7,033 bases of DNA from Hydrogenothermaceae bacterium (GTDB lineage Bacteria; Aquificota; Aquificia; Aquificales; Hydrogenothermaceae). Positions 1-5,141 of the stretch are shown in pieces. Made by a program: the position numbers and the translations under genes. Numbering within the stretch: position 1 is the stretch's first letter; every line of letters begins with the position of its first letter. A model generated the notes under the pieces. That model was not told the origin of the DNA and did not search any database. It was given only the letters and a program-made list of their open reading frames with translations. The stretch is taken from contig WFXI01000318.1 in assembly GCA_015490675.1 (NCBI GenBank), forward strand, positions 1-7,033, in the 5' to 3' direction.

Positions 1-2
1 AA

Positions 3-503
3 AAAGGATTAAAAGTTAGCTTCTATACAACAGGTTTTCCAACAAAGAACTTTGAAAAATTACTGAAACTACCTCACAATGGTATAACATTATCTTTACA
101 CGCAGTTTTTGAAGAAAAAAGAAAACAATTAATTCCTTATAATGAGCCTATTGAAAAAATACTATCTATATTTGAAAATCATTTAAAAACCCTTTCAAAG
201 AGAAAGAAAAAGCTTTATAGCATAGCTTACCTGCTCATCTCAGGAGAAAATGATACAAAAGAAGAACTAGACAAACTTGTAGAGATTGCAAAAAGTTTAG
301 AAGTTTCTATTTCTTTGCTTAAATACAATGAGATAGAAGGAATAAACTATAAAACCACTACCGATGAAGAATACGAAAATGCATTTTTATATCTAAAATC
401 AAAGGGGGTTAAAGTTACTCTCTCAAATAAATATAGAACAAGAAAAATAGGTGGTTGTGGAACTTTAATGATAAATAGGTTAAAAAATGAAAGAAAAACC
501 TAA
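3..503 (+). CDS. Radical SAM protein of the RlmN/Cfr type, C-terminal part (5' end outside window)
   Basis: The reading frame is open from the left edge and gives 166 visible residues ending in TAA. The N-terminal half, including the radical SAM CxxxCxxC cluster motif, lies outside the window. Visible signatures match the C-terminal half of RlmN/Cfr RNA methylases: SLHA at visible residues 31-34, an R..LIPYN segment ending at 47, a GENDT segment at 81-85 (compare GVNDS), LLKYNE at 105-110 (compare LIPFN), and a terminal GGCGTL at 150-155. In RlmN the cysteine of the equivalent ACGQL motif forms the methyl-transfer intermediate on C2 of 23S rRNA A2503 (family knowledge). The match is clearly divergent, with GGCGTL instead of AACGQL, so this may be a paralogue with another substrate. 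The stop lies inside the next gene (17-nt overlap), which suggests translational coupling with the two-component genes. Family placement is fairly sure; substrate is not. Confidence 0.72.
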   Translation, partial: KGLKVSFYTTGFPTKNFEKLLKLPHNGITLSLHAVFEEKRKQLIPYNEPIEKILSIFENHLKTLSKRKKKLYSIAYLLISGENDTKEELDKLVEIAKSLEVSISLLKYNEIEGINYKTTTDEEYENAFLYLKSKGVKVTLSNKYRTRKIGGCGTLMINRLKNERKT

Positions 504-993
504 CTTTTATGATTTAAAGCACGATATAAATGGGTTAATTTTTAAGATAGAAACTGCCTTAGACCTAGTAGAGGACGAGTTGGACAATAATTTTACTGAA
601 GTATTAGACATATGTAAAAACTCTTTAAGAAATTTAAAGACACTTTTAGATTTAATCCTTAGCATAGAGAAATTATCTCAGGGAAAATATAATCTAAAGA
701 TAGAAAAAATTAACTCAACAGAAATCTGTGGTATATCAGAAAAAGTAAGCATAAAACCTAAAGAAGTTTTTATAGATATAAACCTATTTAAATTAATTAT
801 AGAAATTCTGGATAAATTACCTGAATCTAGGCTTATAATTAATCATAAAAAAGCAGTGTTACTTATAAAGCAACCTTCATCAAAAATTGAAAAATTTTAC
901 ATTGAGTGTATTATTTTTATACTCAAATTGTTTGATTTTGATACAGAGGTATATATTGATGATAAAAAGAAAAAAAATTTTGATAATAGATGA
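487..993 (+). CDS. Small histidine-kinase-like (DHp-type) protein lacking a recognisable ATP-binding domain
   Basis: This is a 168-residue soluble protein with no signal peptide, membrane segment or PAS/GAF sensor domain. Residues 7-25 contain LKHDING, an H-box-like motif with His12 as candidate phosphoacceptor. Two predicted amphipathic helices follow (about 5-30 and 36-64), as in the dimerisation/phosphotransfer domain of histidine kinases. Residues 93-111 (VFIDINLFKLIIEILDKL) resemble the start of a HATPase domain, but the Asn of the N box and the glycine-rich G1/G2 boxes are absent. The architecture recalls phosphotransferases with degenerate ATPase domains such as Spo0B or ChpT (inference). 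ATG 487 has an AGGT ribosome-binding site at 477-480. The gene overlaps the upstream radical SAM gene by 17 nt and the response regulator by 35 nt, so it is the likely phosphodonor or modulator of that regulator. An unrelated helical protein cannot be excluded. Confidence 0.6.
   Translation: MKEKPNFYDLKHDINGLIFKIETALDLVEDELDNNFTEVLDICKNSLRNLKTLLDLILSIEKLSQGKYNLKIEKINSTEICGISEKVSIKPKEVFIDINLFKLIIEILDKLPESRLIINHKKAVLLIKQPSSKIEKFYIECIIFILKLFDFDTEVYIDDKKKKNFDNR
945..950 (+). promoter_or_regulatory. Ribosome-binding site fixing the response-regulator start
   Basis: AGAGGT lies 8 nt upstream of ATG 959, inside the 3' end of the preceding gene. It favours 959 over a possible upstream start at 887, which would add 24 residues before the receiver domain that match nothing in the family. 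Confidence 0.6.
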
Positions 994-2314
994 TGATGAT
1001 GAGCTACTGGTTTTAATGAAAGCAAAACTTTCTAAAATAGAAGATTATAAAGTCTTAACCACAAGTTCTCCTCTAGAAGCATTAAATATTGTTTCATCTG
1101 AAAATATAGACCTTGCAATAATTGATAAAAATATGCCTCAACTAGATGGACTAGAAGTTTTAAAGCATATAAAAGAGTTTAATGAAAACATTCAAGCAAT
1201 AGTAATGACAGGTTTTGGAAGTATAGAAGATGCAGTAGAAGCTATGAAACTGGGAGCTTATCATTACATAACAAAACCAATTAACTATGATGAATTAAGA
1301 CTTGTTATAAAACAGGCTTTAGAGCATAAAAATCTAAAAGAGGAAAATAGAAAGCTTCGTCAGGTAATTCAAGATGAGATAATTACAGAAAATTCTTTGA
1401 TGAAATCTATATTGGACAAGGCGAAGAAAGTAGCTCCTTTTGATACGAATATTTTAATAACAGGAGAAAGTGGAACAGGCAAAGAAGTTTTAGCAAAATT
1501 TATACACAAGCATAGTAAAAGGACGGATAAACCTTTTATAGCTATAAATTGTGGAGCTATTCCCGCAGAACTACTTGAAAGTGAACTTTTTGGTTATAAA
1601 AAGGGTGCTTTTACAGGAGCAACTTCAGATAAAAAAGGTATTGTAGAGCAGACAGAAGGAGGAACTCTTTTTCTAGATGAAATAGGAGAACTTTCGTTAA
1701 GCTTACAGGTAAAACTGTTAAGACTTATTCAGCATAAAGAATTTATACCCATAGGAGATACTAAGCCAAAGACAGTGGATATTAGAATTATTTCGGCTAC
1801 TAATAGAGATTTATTTCAACTTGTCAAAGAAGGAAAGTTTAGGGAAGATTTATACTATAGAATAAATACTATACATTTTCATTTACCTCCTCTAAGAGAG
1901 AGGAGAGAAGATATAGTTCCTCTTGCAAAATTTTTTGTGAAAAAATTATCTTTAAAATACGACATTCCTGAAAAAAAACTTTCTGAAAAAGCAATAAGGC
2001 AACTATTAGACTATGATTGGCCAGGAAATATTAGAGAACTTGAAGGAGTTATAGAAAGAACGATACTAATAGAAGATAAACCATTTATTAATAACATTAT
2101 TTTTGATAATTTCAATGTATCAAAATCATACATAAATGATGGAAAAATTGAAATAAAACCTTTTAAAGAATTAAAAGAAGAATTTGAGAAGAACTATTTT
2201 AAAAAACTTTTAGAATTTACAAATTGGAATATTTCTAGAGCTTCAAAGTTGTCTGGTAAAACACGGGCAGAAATATACCGTATGATAAAAAAATATAAAT
2301 TAAAAAAATCTTAA
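959..2314 (+). CDS. NtrC-family sigma-54-dependent response regulator (REC-AAA+-Fis HTH)
   Basis: The 451-residue length is typical for the NtrC/AtoC/ZraR group. The receiver domain (about 3-120) has the acidic cluster DDDDE at 11-15, phosphoacceptor Asp56 in IIDKNMP, Thr84 and Lys106. The AAA+ domain (about 143-375) has Walker A GESGTGKE (169-176), GAFTGA (216-221), which contacts sigma-54, Walker B GGTLFLDE (234-241), the arginine-finger region FREDLYYR (294-301) and WPGNIREL (354-361). The C-terminus (about 420-446) is a Fis-type helix-turn-helix. Upon phosphorylation such proteins form rings that hydrolyse ATP to open sigma-54 promoters. All catalytic motifs look intact. The start at 959 puts the receiver at the N-terminus. 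The gene overlaps the kinase-like gene by 35 nt. A -24/-12 promoter begins 3 nt after its stop, so the cytochrome operon is its most likely target. The signal sensed is unknown. Confidence 0.96.
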   Translation: MIKRKKILIIDDDDELLVLMKAKLSKIEDYKVLTTSSPLEALNIVSSENIDLAIIDKNMPQLDGLEVLKHIKEFNENIQAIVMTGFGSIEDAVEAMKLGAYHYITKPINYDELRLVIKQALEHKNLKEENRKLRQVIQDEIITENSLMKSILDKAKKVAPFDTNILITGESGTGKEVLAKFIHKHSKRTDKPFIAINCGAIPAELLESELFGYKKGAFTGATSDKKGIVEQTEGGTLFLDEIGELSLSLQVKLLRLIQHKEFIPIGDTKPKTVDIRIISATNRDLFQLVKEGKFREDLYYRINTIHFHLPPLRERREDIVPLAKFFVKKLSLKYDIPEKKLSEKAIRQLLDYDWPGNIRELEGVIERTILIEDKPFINNIIFDNFNVSKSYINDGKIEIKPFKELKEEFEKNYFKKLLEFTNWNISRASKLSGKTRAEIYRMIKKYKLKKS

Positions 2315-2317
2315 TTT

Positions 2318-2333
2318 TGGTACAGTTCTTGCT
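2318..2333 (+). promoter_or_regulatory. Sigma-54 (-24/-12) promoter of the cytochrome operon
   Basis: TGGTACAGTTCTTGCT matches the sigma-54 consensus TGGYACN5TTGCW at every defined position. GG (2319-2320) and GC (2331-2332) are separated by exactly 10 bp. Taking C2332 as -12 places the start of transcription near A2344, at the head of a run of eight A. This gives a leader of about 31 nt before the TTG start at 2375. It lies immediately after a gene for a sigma-54 activator, which makes a chance match unlikely. No convincing upstream activator site was identified by eye. Confidence 0.88.
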
Positions 2334-2370
2334 AAATCTCCTCAAAAAAAATACAAAAAAGGAGGTTTAG
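2332..2370 (+). promoter_or_regulatory. Inverted repeat able to sequester the Shine-Dalgarno sequence of the first cytochrome gene
   Basis: CTAAATCTCC (2332-2341) pairs with GGAGGTTTAG (2361-2370) over 10 consecutive positions: nine Watson-Crick pairs and one U-G wobble. The loop of 19 nt is almost all A. The right arm contains the ribosome-binding site GGAGGT (2361-2366) for TTG 2375. The left arm overlaps the -12 element and ends about 2 nt before the predicted sigma-54 transcription start. It would therefore be present only in RNA reading in from upstream. There is no U-tract after the stem, so it does not look like an intrinsic terminator. Confidence 0.55.
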
Positions 2371-2374
2371 AAAA

Positions 2375-3673
2375 TTGAAAAAAAGAACTTTATTATTAAC
2401 ATCTTTATTGCCATTAACAGTACTATTTTCGTGTGGAGAGATTGATACTTTGACAAATACAGATGATAATAATACACCTGTTACTACCCCAGATAGTGGC
2501 TATAGTAATAATATTAGTTATCGTGATGAAGAATACGAAAGAAACGAATATTACGAAGACTATGAAAATGATGAATATGATGATGAGTATAACGAATATG
2601 CTCTTGGAATACATTATCAGGGTGTTTCTTGTGCAAAATGTCATAGTCCTAATTCAACGACAGCCTATGATAATGAAGCTCTAGAATATTCTTTTAATAT
2701 TGGAGGAACAATTTTTTCTGACCTAAAAGCTCAAGACCTAGATATAACTAAGGCTGCTGCTTACTACTGGGTAAAGTTATCCTTGGAGAATGGTACTGTA
2801 TTTAAAACTTATGTAGGAAATGGAACAGGGAATTTTTGGACAAATGCTATAATTCCAGACGGAGTTAAATTTAAAGTAGAAGTTATTGACCCAAGTGGCA
2901 ATGTTGCAAACGCTACAAATGGGTATACTCATGACAATACAAGGTTAGATTGTAATAGTTGTCACACAGCAGAAGGAACAGGAGGTGCTCCAGGAAGAAT
3001 AGTAAATTACGATATTTACGATATATTGGGTAATAATAATACAAATACAACAAATGGAATACCTATTATATCTTCGTTTACTGCTACTCCAAACTCTGGA
3101 CAACCTCCATTAGAGGTAAGTTTTAAATGTTTTGCTTACGATGAAGATGGAGGTATAACTGAATATAGATTTGATTTTAACTCAGACAATGTTATAGATA
3201 CAAGAAATACAACAGGTATAGCCTTGTATACATATGATACAACAGGAACATTTACAGCTACATGTATAGCAGTAGATAATCAAGGTAACACTACTAGTAA
3301 AACGGTTACTATAACAGTAGAAAATATAGATAATGCAAATAATACACAAACAGATAATCAGTTAGTTAGTTTTTCAGCAGATATACATCCGATATTAAGA
3401 TCAAATTGTCAAAGTTGCCATGGAACTACAAGTAATAATGGAAACTTAAAAATTGATGATGATGCAACTACTACATATAACAATATAATAAGCACAGCAC
3501 CAGCAACTTCCGGATATACATCATTTATAGATAAAACAAATCCGCCAAATTCATTATTATTAGAAAAAGCTATAGGAAATTTATCCCATGGAGGAGGACA
3601 GGTTTTAACTATAAACTCCACAGAATACAAAGCTATTCTTACTTGGATAGAGCAGGGAGCTATTAATAACTAA
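2375..3673 (+). CDS. Triheme c-type cytochrome lipoprotein with PKD domain
   Basis: This 432-residue envelope protein starts at TTG 2375, 8 nt after GGAGGT; no ATG is suitably placed. A signal peptide (1-19) ends in the lipobox LFSC with Cys20 as lipidation site. A Tyr/Asp/Glu-rich tether (about 49-75) follows. Then comes a two-heme unit: CAKCH (86-90), a beta-rich stretch starting GGTIF (110-114), CNSCH (193-197) and GGAPGRIVNY. Residues about 228-316 resemble a PKD Ig-like domain (YDEDGGITEYRFDFNSD core) with Cys252 and Cys297, possibly a disulfide. The C-terminal domain (about 330-430) has CQSCH (345-349) and an ending (SLLLEKA...ILTWIEQGA) typical of planctomycete-cytochrome-like monoheme domains. 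Each of the first two heme motifs is preceded by a conserved His (80, 186), possible sixth ligands. It is first in the sigma-54-driven operon and paralogous to the next three genes. An electron-transfer role is expected; donor and acceptor are unknown. Confidence 0.9.
   Translation: MKKRTLLLTSLLPLTVLFSCGEIDTLTNTDDNNTPVTTPDSGYSNNISYRDEEYERNEYYEDYENDEYDDEYNEYALGIHYQGVSCAKCHSPNSTTAYDNEALEYSFNIGGTIFSDLKAQDLDITKAAAYYWVKLSLENGTVFKTYVGNGTGNFWTNAIIPDGVKFKVEVIDPSGNVANATNGYTHDNTRLDCNSCHTAEGTGGAPGRIVNYDIYDILGNNNTNTTNGIPIISSFTATPNSGQPPLEVSFKCFAYDEDGGITEYRFDFNSDNVIDTRNTTGIALYTYDTTGTFTATCIAVDNQGNTTSKTVTITVENIDNANNTQTDNQLVSFSADIHPILRSNCQSCHGTTSNNGNLKIDDDATTTYNNIISTAPATSGYTSFIDKTNPPNSLLLEKAIGNLSHGGGQVLTINSTEYKAILTWIEQGAINN
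3353..3421 (+). repeat. Direct nucleotide repeat, copy 1 (third-heme region)
   Basis: These 69 bases align without gaps to 4215-4283 with about 59 identities counted by eye. They encode the start of the C-terminal monoheme domain (DNQL...SFSAD...PIL...CQSCH). The high DNA identity compared with the rest of the two genes suggests recent duplication or gene conversion. Confidence 0.8.
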
Positions 3674-3698
3674 AGAAATTAAAATAGGAGGCAAAAAA

Positions 3699-4538
3699 AT
3701 GAAAAGGAAGTTACTTTTCGGTTCTATTTTTCTCATAAGTACTTTACTATTTTCATGTGGTGATGACGATGATGATTATGCAGAAGGCCCAATAGGTTTT
3801 CACTATCAGGGTCAATCATGTGCTCAATGCCATAGTAGTGGAGAATACGCTTTCAAGATGGGAGGAACTGTTTTTCAAATAATAGATGCACAGGATGGAG
3901 ATGTTAATAATGCAGCAGCTTATCATTCAGTTAGGCTTATACTAGAGGATGGGACAATTGCTTTAAGTAAAGCTAATATAGGAGCGGGAACAGGAAACTT
4001 TTGGGCAAATCCTAATATTCCAGATGGTGTAAAGTATAAAGTTGAGGTTCTAGATAGAAATGGAAATGTTGTAAATGAAACAAATGGTTATACACATAGT
4101 AATACTAGATTTGATTGTAATAGATGTCACACTGCTCAGGGAACAGACGGAGCTCCTGGTAGAATTGTAAACTATTTCTATAATCAAATGAATCCAGAAG
4201 ATAACACACAGGTTGATAATCAGTTAACTAGTTTTTCAGCAGATGTATATCCGATACTAGAGACAAAATGTCAAAGTTGCCATAATCCAACTGGTTCAGC
4301 AAGTAATACAGGATTAGTGTTTGCTAATGCTAATGAAGCATATATTGCTATAATCCAAAATCAACCATCTACACAAGGATATAACTCATTTATAGATACT
4401 AATACCCCGCAAAATTCTCTGCTATTGTTAAAAGCTACAAATTCAGTGTCACATAGCGGTGGTCAAATATTTGCAGAAAATTCTGTTGAATACAATACGA
4501 TACTTAATTGGATAAACCAAGGAGCTCCTAATAATTAG
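3699..4538 (+). CDS. Triheme c-type cytochrome lipoprotein (no PKD domain)
   Basis: This 279-residue paralogue of the preceding gene begins at ATG 3699, with AGGAGG at 3686-3691 and a 25-nt gap after the upstream stop. The signal peptide ends in LLFSC (lipid Cys20), followed directly by GDDDDDY, an acidic run that may act as a sorting or surface-export signal (inference). The two-heme unit has CAQCH (41-45), GGTVF (55-59), GNFW (99-102), CNRCH (140-144) and GAPGRIVNY. His35 and His133 stand at the conserved positions ahead of the heme motifs. The linker is short, without the PKD domain of its neighbour. The C-terminal monoheme domain (about 178-277) has CQSCH (191-195) and ends SLLLLKA...ILNWINQGA, with SHSGGQ in place of the sister protein's SHGGGQ. 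An extracytoplasmic electron-transfer role is inferred from heme content and neighbours; the family has no name I can assign securely. Confidence 0.9.
   Translation: MKRKLLFGSIFLISTLLFSCGDDDDDYAEGPIGFHYQGQSCAQCHSSGEYAFKMGGTVFQIIDAQDGDVNNAAAYHSVRLILEDGTIALSKANIGAGTGNFWANPNIPDGVKYKVEVLDRNGNVVNETNGYTHSNTRFDCNRCHTAQGTDGAPGRIVNYFYNQMNPEDNTQVDNQLTSFSADVYPILETKCQSCHNPTGSASNTGLVFANANEAYIAIIQNQPSTQGYNSFIDTNTPQNSLLLLKATNSVSHSGGQIFAENSVEYNTILNWINQGAPNN
3882..3909 (+). repeat. 28-nt perfect direct repeat, copy 1
   Basis: These 28 bases are identical to 4836-4863 in the next paralogue and encode IDAQDGDVN plus flanking bases in the beta-rich part of the two-heme unit. The surrounding sequence is much less similar. 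This suggests local gene conversion or recent duplication. Confidence 0.85.
4215..4283 (+). repeat. Direct nucleotide repeat, copy 2 (third-heme region)
   Basis: This is the partner of 3353-3421, same length and ungapped, covering the third CxxCH of this paralogue. Confidence 0.8.
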
Positions 4539-4562
4539 TGTATTAGATTTTGATTTTCATAT

Positions 4563-4607
4563 GGAGGTAATAACTAAGTGTTGGAAGATTTAAAGAAGAT
4601 TACCTCC
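4563..4607 (+). promoter_or_regulatory. Inverted repeat pairing the Shine-Dalgarno sequence with early codons of the diheme gene
   Basis: GGAGGTAAT (4563-4571) and ATTACCTCC (4599-4607) form a perfect 9-bp stem. The 27-nt loop contains the GTG start codon (4578). The left arm is the ribosome-binding site; the right arm is codons 8-10 (Ile-Thr-Ser). In mRNA this would hide the ribosome-binding site and slow initiation of this internal operon gene unless it is opened by upstream translation or a factor. Confidence 0.55.
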
Positions 4608-5141
4608 TTTCTTTTCTTTATCTTTATATTTGTTTCGTGTGGAACAGAAGAGTTTTTTTCTGATGAAGATGAGGATGAAAATGAATATTATTTAGGTTTT
4701 CATTATCAAGGAGTATCTTGTAGCCAGTGTCATAGTCCAGATGCTGGAGTTTTTGATTATGAATATGAAGAAGAAAAGTATTATGAGAAGGACGAGGATG
4801 AATTATTTAATATAGGTGGAACTATATTTAATAGCATAGATGCACAGGATGGAGATGTTAATAGTGCATCTTTGTATCATTATGTTGTATTGAAAACAGA
4901 ATATGGTTCTTATAAAGCTAATATTGGGGCTGGTATAGGAAATTTTTACCTTAATAAGGGCATATCTCAGCCATTTTTGCCACAGGTTTATGACAATAGG
5001 GGGAATTTGGTAAATTCTGCTTTAACATATCACAAACCATCACATGTGGATTGTAATAGTTGTCATACTTCAGAAGGTAGGAATGGAGCTCCAGGAAGAA
5101 TAGTTAGTTATGACTATTATGGAGGTAGGTATGAAAATTAA
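4578..5141 (+). CDS. Diheme c-type cytochrome lipoprotein (third paralogue)
   Basis: This 187-residue protein has only the two-heme unit of its upstream paralogues. GTG 4578 is chosen because GGAGGT (4563-4568) is 9 nt away; TTG 4581 is the alternative and would remove one residue. The signal peptide has a Phe-rich core and ends in FVSC (lipid Cys21), followed by an acidic stretch (DEDEDENEYY, 29-38). Heme motifs are CSQCH (48-52) and CNSCH (159-163). GGTIF (80-84), GNFY (121-124) and GAPGRIVSY (170-178) mark the shared fold. An acidic Tyr-rich insertion (about 61-75) follows the first heme. His42 and His152 or His156 are candidate axial ligands. The gap after the previous gene is 39 nt, and the end overlaps the next gene by 11 nt. 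An envelope electron-transfer role is inferred. Confidence 0.87.
   Translation: MLEDLKKITSFLFFIFIFVSCGTEEFFSDEDEDENEYYLGFHYQGVSCSQCHSPDAGVFDYEYEEEKYYEKDEDELFNIGGTIFNSIDAQDGDVNSASLYHYVVLKTEYGSYKANIGAGIGNFYLNKGISQPFLPQVYDNRGNLVNSALTYHKPSHVDCNSCHTSEGRNGAPGRIVSYDYYGGRYEN
4836..4863 (+). repeat. 28-nt perfect direct repeat, copy 2
   Basis: This stretch is identical to 3882-3909 in the preceding paralogue and encodes the same IDAQDGDVN segment. Confidence 0.85.
5121..5126 (+). promoter_or_regulatory. Ribosome-binding site fixing the start of the fourth cytochrome gene
   Basis: GGAGGT lies 4 nt before ATG 5131, inside the 3' end of the preceding gene. It supports 5131 rather than an in-frame ATG at 5110 or 5119, which would put extra residues before an otherwise standard lipoprotein signal (MKIKYY). 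Confidence 0.7.

Noticed and set aside
887..958. Upstream extension of the response regulator by 24 residues
   Set aside because: The extra residues are a frame-shifted reading of the preceding gene, have no family match, and the receiver domain begins naturally at ATG 959 with a ribosome-binding site at 945-950.
959..993. Frameshift joining the kinase-like and response-regulator genes into one hybrid protein
   Set aside because: Both genes have their own start signals and complete ends, and short overlaps are the rule in this window.
2214..2225. AATTT-AC-AAATT palindrome as an upstream activator site for the regulator
   Set aside because: Only five A/T pairs per arm in an AT-rich gene, present once, so chance explains it.
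2315..2374. Intrinsic terminator between the regulator and cytochrome genes
   Set aside because: The only stem found (2332-2370) is followed by coding sequence without a U-tract, so read-through is more likely than termination.
2423..2644. Open frame on the minus strand within the first cytochrome gene
   Set aside because: Low-complexity Ile/Phe-rich translation opposite the acidic Tyr-rich tether, with no ribosome-binding site or motif; a shadow of the real gene.
2463..2684. Second plus-strand frame inside the first cytochrome gene
   Set aside because: Repetitive Met/Ile-rich product from GAT/GAA repeats; no start signal and fully inside a well-supported gene.
3409..3630. Minus-strand open frame over the third-heme domain
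   Set aside because: No start signal or recognisable domain; the plus-strand heme domain is certain.
4539..4577. Separate promoter in the 39-nt gap before the third cytochrome gene
   Set aside because: No -24/-12 element and no convincing -35/-10 pair; the gap is more simply an operon spacer with the hairpin already described.
5085..5092. GGAGCTCC palindrome near the end of the third cytochrome gene
   Set aside because: The same bases recur in each paralogue simply because they encode the conserved Gly-Ala-Pro; no regulatory role is needed.
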